From Rikenellaceae bacterium (GTDB lineage: Bacteria; Bacteroidota; Bacteroidia; Bacteroidales; Rikenellaceae), in contig JAGBFQ010000034.1 in assembly GCA_017936385.1 (NCBI GenBank), forward strand, positions 1 through 58,568: a stretch of DNA of 58,568 nucleotides, given 5' to 3'. Under the pieces are notes generated by a model. That model was not told the DNA's origin. It made no database searches and worked only from the letters and a program-made list of their open reading frames with translations. Position 1 is the first letter of the stretch; each line of letters starts with the position of its first letter. Position numbers and translations under genes: made by a program. This document shows positions 34,357 to 43,669 of the stretch, piece by piece.

Positions 34357-35217
34357 ATGAACATTTACGAACCTTACAGTTGTCCCATCACTCGGGCCAA
34401 TCCCACGGCATTCGTCTTTCTGCTCGACCAATCGGGTTCGATGTCCGAACGCACCATCCACGACGGTGTGGAACAGACCAAAGCCCAAGCTTTGTCGATG
34501 GCAACCAACGCTCTGCTTGATGAGTTGATTGACCGTTGTCGTCGTCAAACGGGTTTTTACGACTACTATCACATTGCGGTGTTGGGGTATTCCGGACTTG
34601 GCGTTCGCAATCTGCTGAGCGAGCGCGGGTTTGTCACCCCTTCGGAACTCGCTGTGCGCACCGTACCGTCGCAAGTTACTACCCGCGAACGTTTGCTTCC
34701 CGACGGCTCGACGGTCATGACAACCACGCTCAACAACCGTTGGGTCGAACCACTTGCCACGGGTGTCACTCCAATGTATGAAGCCCTGGTACGCGCCCTT
34801 CAGATGACCGACCGATTGTGCAACACCGAGCGTTTCCGTTCGAGTTATCCGCCCACAATCATCAATATCACCGACGGCGAAGCCACTGACGCCACAGCCG
34901 AGCAACTGCTCGGAATAGCCGAACGCATACGTCGCACCTCTACGCTCTACGGTCAGACGCTGCTGATGAATATCAACCTCTCGAAAGACATCTCGAGCAA
35001 GGCCGTAGTTTTCCCGACGACACCCGAGGAGTTACCCGAGAATCGCCATGCTCGTCTGTTATACGAAATGTCGAGTGAGTTGCCGAGTCGTTACACGCAA
35101 ATGGTAATGCACTCTCGCAAGGATGTTGCCGGCGGGCCGTTCCGCGCCATGGGCTACAACGCACTGATTGGCGACGCCATAGCTCTGATGAACATCGGCA
35201 CTATATCGTCATGGTGA
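34357..35217 (+). CDS. VWA-domain protein (TerY-like)
   Basis: A 286-aa cytosolic protein consisting mainly of a von Willebrand A domain. The metal-ion-dependent adhesion site is intact: FLLDQSGSMS (DxSxS form), a conserved Thr in TGVTPMYEAL and Asp in IINITDGEATD. No signal peptide or membrane segment is visible. TerY-type VWA proteins usually sit with kinase and PP2C partners in stress or phage-response modules (established for those families). Here the only partner is the WG-repeat gene upstream. The last six codons and the stop lie in a perfect 19-bp inverted repeat. Confidence 0.88.
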   Translation: MNIYEPYSCPITRANPTAFVFLLDQSGSMSERTIHDGVEQTKAQALSMATNALLDELIDRCRRQTGFYDYYHIAVLGYSGLGVRNLLSERGFVTPSELAVRTVPSQVTTRERLLPDGSTVMTTTLNNRWVEPLATGVTPMYEALVRALQMTDRLCNTERFRSSYPPTIINITDGEATDATAEQLLGIAERIRRTSTLYGQTLLMNINLSKDISSKAVVFPTTPEELPENRHARLLYEMSSELPSRYTQMVMHSRKDVAGGPFRAMGYNALIGDAIALMNIGTISSW

Positions 35218-35233
35218 CGATATAGTGCCGATG
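35193..35233. repeat. perfect 19-bp inverted repeat across the VWA stop codon
   Basis: CATCGGCACTATATCGTCA (35193-35211) and its exact complement (35215-35233) are separated by three bases. It contains the last codons and TGA stop of the VWA gene and ends 11 bases before the convergent M28 peptidase stop. No U-tract follows on either strand. Confidence 0.85.
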
Positions 35234-35243
35234 GATATTTCCA

Positions 35244-36500
35244 TTAATATTGCTCCACGAAGTCGACCACCATGCGGAACAGAGGCTCATAGCTGTCGAA
35301 CAGAGCATTCTGCCAAGTGTCAAACGTGGTGTGGTAATACTTAAACGCATCGCCACCTTCGTTCTCGAGGAAGATACACGGAACACCTCGTTGTGCAAAG
35401 GGATAGTGGTCGCTATTACCCGCCAATTTGCCGCGATTCAACGATTTGAAGTATCCCTTTTCGGCATTCAGGCTCTCGAACAACTCAAAACCACGCATAC
35501 CGGGGTTGCTGGCCTCACAATACAACACAGGATTGTTGTCGCCAATCATATCGAGATTGAGCAGGTAACGAATCTGTTTTAGGTCGACGGTAGGATTTGC
35601 GGCATACCACTCCGAGCCACGCAGGTAGGCATCCTCGCCCGAGAAAGCGACGAAATAGATGTCGTATTCGGGTCGATTCTGGGCATAATAGGCGGCAAGA
35701 GTAACGATGGCAGCCGTTCCCGACGCGTTGTCGTGGGCTCCGGCGTAGTACACCTTGCGACCGAGGTTGCCGAGGTGGTCATAGTGGGCTGTAAAGACAA
35801 AACAGCTATCGTGACGCTGGCCCTCAACCTTGGCAATGACGTTAAAACACTCATAGTCATTGAGCATGCGGTTCTCGATGTCGAGTGTTATGCTCTTATC
35901 CTCGGCCGTGAGCGCATCGGTAGTCCAAAGCACGGGTTTATTCATCAGGCGGTCGGCATAAGCCTTGTAAAACTTCAACAGCGGGTCTTTCCACGTGAAA
36001 ATCACGCCCGCATTCGAACATCCGTCCTTACTTTGCAGACGCTGGAAATCCTCACGATGCTTGTACGAGTACCAGAAGTCACACACCACAAAGGCGTTTT
36101 GGTACTCGGGCGAGGCCAAGTCGGCAAAAATCTGCTCGGAGTTGTAATTCAACGTGTCGATGTGGTAGAGTTTGAAGGTTCCCTTGATTCCGGGCGAGAA
36201 CTCGCGCACGGTAAAATCCACACCGGGTCGAAGTTTTCGACCATCGACCGTAAACTCCATCTTACCGGGGAAGGTATTGACATTCAACTTAAAGGGTTGG
36301 CAAATAACCTCGTCAGCGCCTGCCTTGCGGAACTCTTTTTCGAGATAGGCTCCAGCTTTGTTGGCACCTCCAAGGGCGTAACCTCGGCCTTGATATTTGG
36401 CCGAGCTGAGCTCCTTGACAATTCGTTTGTAGTGTTTGAGGTCTTGCGCATTCAGTTGAACAGCAACGACGGCCAGCAGTAGAATAAGCAGTTTTTTCAT
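35244..36500 (-). CDS. M28-family zinc aminopeptidase, exported
   Basis: A 418-aa protein with a signal peptide (MKKLLILLLAVVAVQLNA). An N-terminal PA-like insertion (about 70-190) is followed by an M28 peptidase domain. Metal ligands are visible in HYDHLGN, AHDNASGTAAI, FSGEDAYLRGS (Glu), LNLDMIGDN and a final SDHYPF His. This set matches two-zinc aminopeptidases of the Bacteroidetes. I start at the ATG at 36500: the in-frame ATG at 36530 falls inside the promoter element. Convergent with the VWA gene. Confidence 0.92.
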   Translation of the reverse strand: MKKLLILLLAVVAVQLNAQDLKHYKRIVKELSSAKYQGRGYALGGANKAGAYLEKEFRKAGADEVICQPFKLNVNTFPGKMEFTVDGRKLRPGVDFTVREFSPGIKGTFKLYHIDTLNYNSEQIFADLASPEYQNAFVVCDFWYSYKHREDFQRLQSKDGCSNAGVIFTWKDPLLKFYKAYADRLMNKPVLWTTDALTAEDKSITLDIENRMLNDYECFNVIAKVEGQRHDSCFVFTAHYDHLGNLGRKVYYAGAHDNASGTAAIVTLAAYYAQNRPEYDIYFVAFSGEDAYLRGSEWYAANPTVDLKQIRYLLNLDMIGDNNPVLYCEASNPGMRGFELFESLNAEKGYFKSLNRGKLAGNSDHYPFAQRGVPCIFLENEGGDAFKYYHTTFDTWQNALFDSYEPLFRMVVDFVEQY

Positions 36501-36527
36501 ATATGATTCAGTTTTTTGTTTCTCACA

Positions 36528-36535
36528 CAAAGTTA
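36528..36535 (-). promoter_or_regulatory. -7 element for the M28 peptidase gene
   Basis: TAACTTTG on the minus strand, a full TAnnTTTG match. It lies 36 bases past the V-ATPase terminator's U-tract and excludes the start at 36530. Confidence 0.6.
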
Positions 36536-36569
36536 CGCAAAAAAACTTGCTTACTCACATAGTCGACAT

Positions 36570-36605
36570 AAAAAAAAGCACCCCAACCACACGGGTCGGG
36601 GCACT
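36570..36605 (-). terminator. V-ATPase operon terminator
   Basis: On the minus strand AGTGCCCCGACC pairs with GGTTGGGGTGCT (12 pairs with wobbles), followed by eight U (36570-36577). Confidence 0.85.
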
Positions 36606-36736
36606 TCTCATTCTTGAGTGATATATTGTCGAGGGAATTGGGGGGCAAGGACAGAGGACGAAACCGCAGTTTACTCTTGTAAATGAGGATTTCGGACGAC
36701 GGACGCAAGCCCAAATTCACCAACAAGACTCGAAAA

Positions 36737-37192
36737 TTAGAGAACAGACGAAATCAAGAAAGTCGCTGCCACACTCAAAATTGCGTACAACTCGGGGAAC
36801 GCTGCCAAAATCAGAGTCTTACCCATCACGTCGTGACCTGCACCTACGGCTGCGATACCGTTAGCACAAACCTTTGCTTGGTAGATAGCAGCCATCAAGT
36901 TTACGATAGCAACCAGCAGACCGGCACCAAAGATAGCGGCTGCTTGGAACATGGTGATGTCAGCGGTCAAGAAACCTTGAACCATAAAGAAGCTCACGAA
37001 GCCATAAAGACCTTGCGAACCGGGAAGTGCCGAAAGAATCATGTAGCTACCGAATGCGCTACCACTCTTTTTCATTGCACCTACGGCTGCTTGGCCGCAA
37101 ATTGCGGTACCAATGGCCGAACCGATACCTGCCACACCTACCATAAGGGCTACACCTACGTAAGCCAATACCAATGCTGTTGTTGTTTCCAT
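36737..37192 (-). CDS. V-type ATP synthase subunit K (proteolipid c-ring)
   Basis: A 151-aa protein made of two fused helical hairpins, four membrane helices in all. The ion-binding residues correspond to those of the sodium-type rotor of Enterococcus: Gln60 in LPGSQGLYGF, Gln105 in IYQAKVCANG, and the carboxylate Glu134 in FPELYAILS. A second carboxylate is absent from the first hairpin, as in that family. It should form the rotating ring. Last gene of the operon, 29 bases after subunit I. Confidence 0.95.
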   Translation of the reverse strand: METTTALVLAYVGVALMVGVAGIGSAIGTAICGQAAVGAMKKSGSAFGSYMILSALPGSQGLYGFVSFFMVQGFLTADITMFQAAAIFGAGLLVAIVNLMAAIYQAKVCANGIAAVGAGHDVMGKTLILAAFPELYAILSVAATFLISSVL

Positions 37193-37221
37193 AGTTTGTT
37201 TAAGTTTTAATTATTGTTTAA

Positions 37222-39087
37222 TTATTTATCTTGTTGCTTTTTGAAGGGCTCGAAGGTGCGAGTTGCCATTTCGAAGCCCGCGTTTTTGAAAAACTCCACA
37301 AAGGTCAGACGCATCGGGTGAACGAACGACGAGATTGTGGACATAAAGAGGTTGATACCGTGGCCTATGAGCAGGATTACCGATGCCAGAATGACCTTCA
37401 GAATGATGGACACCACCGACATACCTTCAACGCCTGCATCCAGACCCGTCATTCCCAGCGCCAAGCTGTTGAACACCAGCGCAAGCACACCGCCCGACAA
37501 GCCGATGGCAAACAGACGAATGTAACTCAACACGTCACTCAACAGACCCGTTACGTTGTTATAGGTATTCCAAAGTCCCGAGCCTATATTGGCAAAGATA
37601 TTCTTGCCTGGAGAGTTGAACAGCAGCATCAGCGCCAGAGCAACACCTGCCACCGCGTAGAATGCGGGCGACGAGGTTGTGAACCACGGAATTACAAATG
37701 CCTCATTCAACATAGGCAGAGCCGCGGCCAAGCAGCCAGCCACCAGCAGCAGGAACCATCCCAGACTGCCCAACGCATAGCGGAAACCATACGTGCGGGT
37801 GGTCATATAGATATTCACTGCCATACCCAACAGGATTTGCACCACGCCGAGTGCCAGCGCCAACGAGAAGAACTCGCCCTGGAAGTCCAAGAAAGGCGAA
37901 TCGGCGATATTCTCGTAGCCCAGCATTTCGGGGATACTCATACCAAACAGAGAACCCGTATAGGTGCCGAACAGAACTGTTGCGCCACCGCACAACATCG
38001 ACAACCACGAAGCCTGACGCATACTCTTGCCACCCTTGAAGTAGAGTGCCAAACCTACGGCCAGAATGATTGCACCATAACCAGCGTCGTTCAGACAGAT
38101 TGCAAAGAACAACATATAGAACGGTGCGAACAACGGTGTCAAATCGAGTGTACCATACTTGGGCAGTGCGTACATCGAGCCAATCAGTTCGAACACGCTT
38201 GCAAACCAGCGGTTTTTGAGTTTCACGGGAGTATTGTCCTCGGGGGTGGGAGCCTCCTTGATGTAGTAGAGTCCCGGCTCGGCGTCCAGCATAGCGTCCA
38301 CCTGCGCCTGGTTATCCACCTCGGCCCACGCCTCCATAACGGTCAGCGCACCCTCGGCCTCGGCCTTACCCGAGCGAGCAACACGGCTGAAATCCAACTG
38401 CTCGGCAATCTCCCCGCGAGTCTTATCAAGCAGGGCCACGCTTGCCACGGCATTGGCGTAAACCTTATCCCACGAAGCAACCTCCGACTCCAAGCGTGCA
38501 ATCTCGGCGCGAGCCTGAGCAGCCGTCTGTGTCAGCGGTTTAATCTCCTGAGCATCAATCATCACATCCTCACCGGGGCGGGTCACCACTACAAAGTAGC
38601 TCACACCCTCAACGTCGCTCACGCGCTCCACGTTGTAACTCTTACTCCACTCCTCAACGCCACGTTCGTAGTCGCCCGTTTGAGCCGTAAAGAAGTGCAA
38701 CACAACGCCCTCGTCACGCAGACGAGCAATCACCTCTGCGTCGAATTCGCCCCACGGTTCGGTCTCCGCAGCGCACTTTTGCAGACGCGCAATTTCGCCC
38801 TGCAAAGCACTCACTGCCTCCTCGGCTGCCACATACCTGTCAAAAGCCTCATCTCCGTCGGCGTAGGCCACACCACCTGCATAGCGAGCGTCAGCAGACA
38901 TCGACGTAAGTTTCGCAACGGCCGCCTTATAGCGGTCGACATCTATCATCACACGGCGGTCGTTCTCCGAAGGTTCCCAGCCTGCCGTGGTAACATCCAC
39001 CAAGCCCAACTCCTGCAAACGTTTGAGGAATTCGTCACGTTTCGAAGTCAACACCACGAAACTGTATTTATTCATCTTTACAATCAT
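37222..39087 (-). CDS. V-type ATP synthase subunit I (membrane stator)
   Basis: A 621-aa subunit. A soluble N-terminal half (about 1-300) with two helical coiled-coil arms links to the peripheral stalk. A C-terminal half with about seven membrane helices (about 315-605) holds the ion half-channels. The initial IVKMNKYSFVVLTSKRDEFLKRLQELG is typical of the family. It sits against the K ring. It starts three bases after subunit D's stop, so it is translationally coupled. Confidence 0.95.
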   Translation of the reverse strand: MIVKMNKYSFVVLTSKRDEFLKRLQELGLVDVTTAGWEPSENDRRVMIDVDRYKAAVAKLTSMSADARYAGGVAYADGDEAFDRYVAAEEAVSALQGEIARLQKCAAETEPWGEFDAEVIARLRDEGVVLHFFTAQTGDYERGVEEWSKSYNVERVSDVEGVSYFVVVTRPGEDVMIDAQEIKPLTQTAAQARAEIARLESEVASWDKVYANAVASVALLDKTRGEIAEQLDFSRVARSGKAEAEGALTVMEAWAEVDNQAQVDAMLDAEPGLYYIKEAPTPEDNTPVKLKNRWFASVFELIGSMYALPKYGTLDLTPLFAPFYMLFFAICLNDAGYGAIILAVGLALYFKGGKSMRQASWLSMLCGGATVLFGTYTGSLFGMSIPEMLGYENIADSPFLDFQGEFFSLALALGVVQILLGMAVNIYMTTRTYGFRYALGSLGWFLLLVAGCLAAALPMLNEAFVIPWFTTSSPAFYAVAGVALALMLLFNSPGKNIFANIGSGLWNTYNNVTGLLSDVLSYIRLFAIGLSGGVLALVFNSLALGMTGLDAGVEGMSVVSIILKVILASVILLIGHGINLFMSTISSFVHPMRLTFVEFFKNAGFEMATRTFEPFKKQQDK

Positions 39088-39090
39088 ACG

Positions 39091-39684
39091 TTACTCCTCC
39101 TGTTGATGTTTGCTTTTCACGATTTTTTGGGCACTCTTCGAGAGGTTCTCCTCGTCCTCCAAGAAGCGTTTAATCTTACGAATTGCGTCTTGGTAGCCGG
39201 GGATTTGCACCTTCTCGTAGAGGTTCACTTTCTGCGTGGTCTTTTTGCGGGCCTTGTCGAGCAGTCGCATCTTGAGGTCAAACACCTCGTACTCGACCAT
39301 CAGGCGCGCCACTCTGCGCAACAATTCCACACCGTCGGCCGTCCACGCGGGACTGCTGAACAGGTCATAAGGACGGTTGGCAAAGACCACCTCTTTCAAC
39401 ACGGGAATGCGCACGCCGGCGATTTTCACCGCTGTCAGTTCCACATCCTCAATGCTCACAAGGTCGGGGTCGAACTCGCCCCACAATGCAGTCATATAGT
39501 CGTATTGCGACTCCACGTCCTGCAACTCACGGGCGAAAGTTTCGGCCACCTCTTTGGCCTTGGCGACTTCCAATCGCAGGGCGCTCTCCTTACTTTTGAT
39601 GGTAGGGAGTGCCTTTTCACGAACCTTCAGCTGTTTGCCAAGTTCGCCGAGCGAAGTCTTGTTATATTGAAATTTGATTGCCAT
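39091..39684 (-). CDS. V-type ATP synthase subunit D (central shaft)
   Basis: A 197-aa protein formed by two long antiparallel coiled coils (about 1-65 and 130-190) with a middle beta hairpin. The N-terminal FQYNKTSLGELGKQLKVREKALPTIKSKE resembles known D subunits. It forms the rotating shaft. The C-terminal tail is Lys-rich. Lies between B and I with spacings of 9 and 3 bases. Confidence 0.9.
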   Translation of the reverse strand: MAIKFQYNKTSLGELGKQLKVREKALPTIKSKESALRLEVAKAKEVAETFARELQDVESQYDYMTALWGEFDPDLVSIEDVELTAVKIAGVRIPVLKEVVFANRPYDLFSSPAWTADGVELLRRVARLMVEYEVFDLKMRLLDKARKKTTQKVNLYEKVQIPGYQDAIRKIKRFLEDEENLSKSAQKIVKSKHQQEE

Positions 39685-39693
39685 AAGCAGTCG

Positions 39694-41019
39694 TTATGCC
39701 ACTGTGGGCCAATATTTTTCAACCAATTCTTGTTTGATGGCCACCTCCGATGCGGTGAAGTACTTGGCAAACAGACTCCAAGCGATGTCCAGCATCTGGG
39801 TAATCTCGATATTTACGTCGATTGCCAGCAGTTTTTCGGAGTAGTCGTGTGCGAATTTCAGAGTACGCTCGTCGTAGTCCGAAAGGTCAAAACCATTCTC
39901 CAACTTGGTCTTGGCATTGGCTGCATCGGCATACAGACGCACACAAGCGTTCATAACCTGCGGGTGGTCCTCACGGGTTTTCTTGCCAATCACCAGCTGT
40001 TTCAGACGCGACAGGCTTCGGAACGGGTCGATAATAACCTTACCCGTGTCGGAGTCGTTACGCAAGAACAACTGACCCTCGGTGATGTAACCCGTGTTGT
40101 CGGGCACAGCGTGGGTAATGTCACCACCCGACAGCGTGGTCACTGCGATGATGGTAATCGAACCGCCGTTGGGAAGTTGCACAGCCTTCTCGTAAATCTT
40201 TGCCAAGTCCGAGTACAACGAACCGGGCATCGAGTCCTTCGAAGGGATTTGGTCCATACGGTTCGACACAATCGCCAGCGCGTCGGCATACAGCGTCATA
40301 TCGGTCAACAGCACCAGCACCTTCTCGCCCTTGTCGGCAGCGAAGTACTCGGCTGCGGTCAGCGCCATATCGGGAATCAGCAGACGCTCCACGGGGGGAT
40401 TCTCCGTCGTATTCACAAAGCTCACGATACGGTCCAGCGCACCTGCGTTCTCAAACACGCTCTTGAAGTACAGGAAGTCGTCGTTGGTCATACCCATACC
40501 GCCGAGGATAATCTTGTCGGCTTTTGCACGCAGAGCCACGTTAGCCATCACAGCGTTATAGGGTTGGTCGGGGTCGGCAAAGAAGGGAATCTTCTGACCC
40601 GACACGATGGTATTGTTAAGGTCGATACCTGCGATACCGGTTGCAATCAACTCCGAAGGTTGGATACGTTTGAAGGGGTTCACGGTCGGGCCGCCAATCA
40701 CACGAGGCTCACCCTCGGGTTGTGCACCGCCCTCGATAGGCTCGCCGTAGGCGTTGAAGAAACGTCCTGCCAGCTCGTCGCTAACGTTCAATTTGGGAGG
40801 TTCACCGTGGAACACCACCTCCGAGTTGGTTGCGATACCCTCGGTACCTGCAAACACCTGAAGAATTACGTTCTCGCCATTAATCTTTACCACCTGTGCC
40901 AATTTGCCACCTACGGTTGCGAGTTCGTCATTACCCACGCCCGTTGCTTTGAGGCTCACCGTTGCTTTGGTGATGTTGTCGATTTTGGTGTATATTTTTT
41001 GAAATGCTTTTGTTGCCAT
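39694..41019 (-). CDS. V-type ATP synthase subunit B (regulatory)
   Basis: A 441-aa non-catalytic nucleotide-binding subunit of the V-ATPase head. It lacks a Walker A lysine motif (GQKIPFFADPDQPYN replaces it), as expected for B. The LLIPDMALTAAEYFA and RMDQIPSKDSMPGSLYSDLA regions are conserved family segments. Four bases separate it from A, consistent with tight coupling. Confidence 0.95.
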   Translation of the reverse strand: MATKAFQKIYTKIDNITKATVSLKATGVGNDELATVGGKLAQVVKINGENVILQVFAGTEGIATNSEVVFHGEPPKLNVSDELAGRFFNAYGEPIEGGAQPEGEPRVIGGPTVNPFKRIQPSELIATGIAGIDLNNTIVSGQKIPFFADPDQPYNAVMANVALRAKADKIILGGMGMTNDDFLYFKSVFENAGALDRIVSFVNTTENPPVERLLIPDMALTAAEYFAADKGEKVLVLLTDMTLYADALAIVSNRMDQIPSKDSMPGSLYSDLAKIYEKAVQLPNGGSITIIAVTTLSGGDITHAVPDNTGYITEGQLFLRNDSDTGKVIIDPFRSLSRLKQLVIGKKTREDHPQVMNACVRLYADAANAKTKLENGFDLSDYDERTLKFAHDYSEKLLAIDVNIEITQMLDIAWSLFAKYFTASEVAIKQELVEKYWPTVA

Positions 41020-41023
41020 ATCG

Positions 41024-42784
41024 TTAGTTCTCCTTTACTTTGGTGGACAGATACTCTTTGATTTGCTTTTCGTAGTCGTAGAACTTCTCGCTCTGCCACT
41101 CGGTGTAGTTCATCTGGCGGAACAGGTTGATAAGTCCCTTGAAGAAGGTTGCGCACTCCTCGAAGTCCGCAAAGTCAAACGACTTGTCGCACACATCCAA
41201 CACCATATTATATACATACTTCTGACGCTCCAGCGGGCAGTTGGCGTCAATTTCGTCAAATGCATCTTGTTGCAAAATCACGAAGTCCAGCAACTCGCTC
41301 TTGTAGTAACGCTCGTGGTACTCTACGGGCACACCGTCGTCACCCAAGATGTTGATTTGCTCCGAAGCCTCTTTACCACGTTGAACCAGAGTTTTGCCTT
41401 TGTAGACCTTCTCAACCCAACCTTTCTCGACCTTACCGTCAAGATACTCGACAACCTCGGGATACTCCAAGTACTTCGAATACGAGTCGATGGGGTCGAT
41501 TGCGGGGTAACGTTTACTATCGGCGCGGCCTTGCGAAAGTGCATAGAAGCAACGTGCAGCCTTTTTGGTCGACTCGGTCACAGGTTCCTTGAGGTTACCA
41601 CCCGCAGGCGACACTGTTCCCAGGAAGGTTACCGAACCGCTCTCGCCATTGGGCAGATATACCAGACCTGCGCGGGCATAGAATCCCGAAATGATAGCCG
41701 ACAAGTCCATCGGGAACGCATCCTGACCGGGCAACTCCTCCAAACGGTTACTCATCTCACGCAGAGCCTGAGCCCAACGCGAAGTCGAGTCGGCCAGAAT
41801 CAACACCTTCAGACCCATTGCACGATAGTACTCGCCGATGGTCATACCCGTGTAAACCGAAGCCTCACGAGCCGCAACAGGCATATTCGAGGTATTGCAG
41901 ATGATGGTTGTACGCTCCATCAGTTTGTGACCCGTGCGGGGGTCGTCCAAGTGGGGGAACTCGGCAAAAATCTCAACCACCTCATTTGCACGCTCGCCAC
42001 ACGCAACCATGATAATTACGTCGGCCTCGGCTTGTTTCGAAATGGCGTGTTGCAGCACGGTCTTACCTGCACCAAACGGACCGGGAATAAAGCCGGTACC
42101 ACCGTCGGCAATTGGGTTGAACGTATCAATCGCACGCACACCTGTCTCCATCACACGCGAGGGGCGGGGTTTCGAGGTGTATGCTTTGATGGCTTGTTTA
42201 ACGGGCCACTTTTGCACCATAGTAATATTGTGGTCGTTACCTTCGGCGTCGGTAACCACGGCCACCGTGTCGGTAACCTTGTACTCACCGGCTGCTGCAA
42301 CGCTCTTAACGGTGTAGCTATCGGTCATCACAAAGGGGACCATAATTTTGTGGGCAACCCACATCTCCTGCACCTGGCCGAGCCACGAGCCTGCGCTCAC
42401 CTTATCGCCCGCTTTTGCCAGAGGTTTGAACTCCCACTTTTTGTCGTAGTCGATGGGGTCGGTAGTGGTTCCGCGCTCGATGAACAGACCGCTCATCTTC
42501 TCAAGGTCATTTTGCAGACCGTCATAACTGCGCGAGAGGATACCGGGGGCAAGTGTTGCCTCCAACATGTGGCCCTCGAACTCCACGGGGTCGCCGATTT
42601 TCAGACCGCGCGTTGAGTCGAACACCTGAACATAGGCCGCGTCGCTAATAACTTTAATGACCTCGGCCATCAATTTAACATCGCCCAAATCAACGTGGCA
42701 GATTTCGTTTTGCGAAACGGGGCCGTCGGCCTTCACCACCACAAGGTTCGAGACGATACCTGATACTCGTCCTGTTGTCTTCAT
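41024..42784 (-). CDS. V-type ATP synthase subunit A (catalytic)
   Basis: A 586-aa catalytic subunit. Walker A is GPFGAGKTVLQH (about residue 235), followed by the GERANEVVE glutamate segment, the Walker B LKVLILADSTSRWAQALREMSNRL and the VYLPNGESGSVTFLG region. The N-terminal non-homologous insert typical of A/V-type A subunits is present. With B it forms the alternating hexamer that hydrolyses or makes ATP. Confidence 0.97.
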   Translation of the reverse strand: MKTTGRVSGIVSNLVVVKADGPVSQNEICHVDLGDVKLMAEVIKVISDAAYVQVFDSTRGLKIGDPVEFEGHMLEATLAPGILSRSYDGLQNDLEKMSGLFIERGTTTDPIDYDKKWEFKPLAKAGDKVSAGSWLGQVQEMWVAHKIMVPFVMTDSYTVKSVAAAGEYKVTDTVAVVTDAEGNDHNITMVQKWPVKQAIKAYTSKPRPSRVMETGVRAIDTFNPIADGGTGFIPGPFGAGKTVLQHAISKQAEADVIIMVACGERANEVVEIFAEFPHLDDPRTGHKLMERTTIICNTSNMPVAAREASVYTGMTIGEYYRAMGLKVLILADSTSRWAQALREMSNRLEELPGQDAFPMDLSAIISGFYARAGLVYLPNGESGSVTFLGTVSPAGGNLKEPVTESTKKAARCFYALSQGRADSKRYPAIDPIDSYSKYLEYPEVVEYLDGKVEKGWVEKVYKGKTLVQRGKEASEQINILGDDGVPVEYHERYYKSELLDFVILQQDAFDEIDANCPLERQKYVYNMVLDVCDKSFDFADFEECATFFKGLINLFRQMNYTEWQSEKFYDYEKQIKEYLSTKVKEN

Positions 42785-42818
42785 TTTATATCTTTTGTTA
42801 TTTTTGTTTTCGTTGCTT

Positions 42819-43664
42819 TTACTCCGCTTTGGCCGTTTTCTCTATTTTCTCGCGTGCGCTAAGGCTCTCCACCAAACGGCGATACATCTCCTTGCCGCGA
42901 CTCTCATCCAGACGGCTCCAACGGTCAACAAGGTTGACGCGCACAAGGTAAGCCAGCACAGCGTCGATGTTGAAGTAGTCGAACGCCGTAAGTTCCTCAC
43001 TCATATCCCAGCGTATCAAGTCGATACGGTGCTCCTTGTCGAGCATATTCACATCCTCGCCCAAGGCTGACAGCAGAGTGTCAATCCACGGCAGTTCACC
43101 CTTCAAACCGAAATCTACGGCCGAACTTTTGGTCAAGCCCTGAGCTATCTCGTCGTCACCCACAACAACATCTGCCACGGGTAACTCCAAGCGACGGGCA
43201 GTAACAGCGGCACTCACATTACGCAGAGCCTTATCAAAGGCAGCCCACTCACGCAAAAATCCGCTCGACGAACGTGCGCACTCCTCGTAGTAGCCCTCCA
43301 TCATCGCCTTCTCGAAAGGTACGCTACGGTCAACATCATCCCACTCCACATCTTCAGGACGTGCGTAGGCCATAATCAACCTTTGGGCGAATCTGGGCAA
43401 TCTCTCGGGACGCTCCAACTCCTCGGCGAGTTGCTCGGCACTCAAGTTGCCGAGCGACACCACGCGGCTTCCGCCACGGCGCAGAGTCAGCAGGTTCTCG
43501 ATGTCGTAGTAGGTGTAAAGCAGTCGCACGGCACATGCATCACCTGCCGAGAGTTCCTCCACCACTGCGTCCACAATGGCGCGTGCGTCAAAACCCTTGG
43601 TATCGGCGTCAAGTGCCCACTCCTTCAGACCCGCTACAAGACAATAATATTGATTAGAGAACAT
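42819..43664 (-). CDS. DUF2764 V-ATPase subunit (C-subunit counterpart)
   Basis: A 281-aa helical protein. The start YYCLVAGLKEW and the VRLLYTYYDIENLLTLRRGG segment identify DUF2764, found at this operon position in the chlamydial/Bacteroidetes type of V-ATPase where subunit C (NtpC) would be. It is thought to connect the shaft to the rotor ring. This is inference from position: no structure is known to me. Five bases after E. Confidence 0.85.
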   Translation of the reverse strand: MFSNQYYCLVAGLKEWALDADTKGFDARAIVDAVVEELSAGDACAVRLLYTYYDIENLLTLRRGGSRVVSLGNLSAEQLAEELERPERLPRFAQRLIMAYARPEDVEWDDVDRSVPFEKAMMEGYYEECARSSSGFLREWAAFDKALRNVSAAVTARRLELPVADVVVGDDEIAQGLTKSSAVDFGLKGELPWIDTLLSALGEDVNMLDKEHRIDLIRWDMSEELTAFDYFNIDAVLAYLVRVNLVDRWSRLDESRGKEMYRRLVESLSAREKIEKTAKAE

Positions 43665-43669
43665 TGTGC

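Noticed and set aside
37231-41061. A 1276-codon plus-strand open frame opposite the V-ATPase genes
   Set aside because: It is the complement of genes I, D and B. Its length results from the avoidance of TTA, CTA and TCA codons in the real genes.
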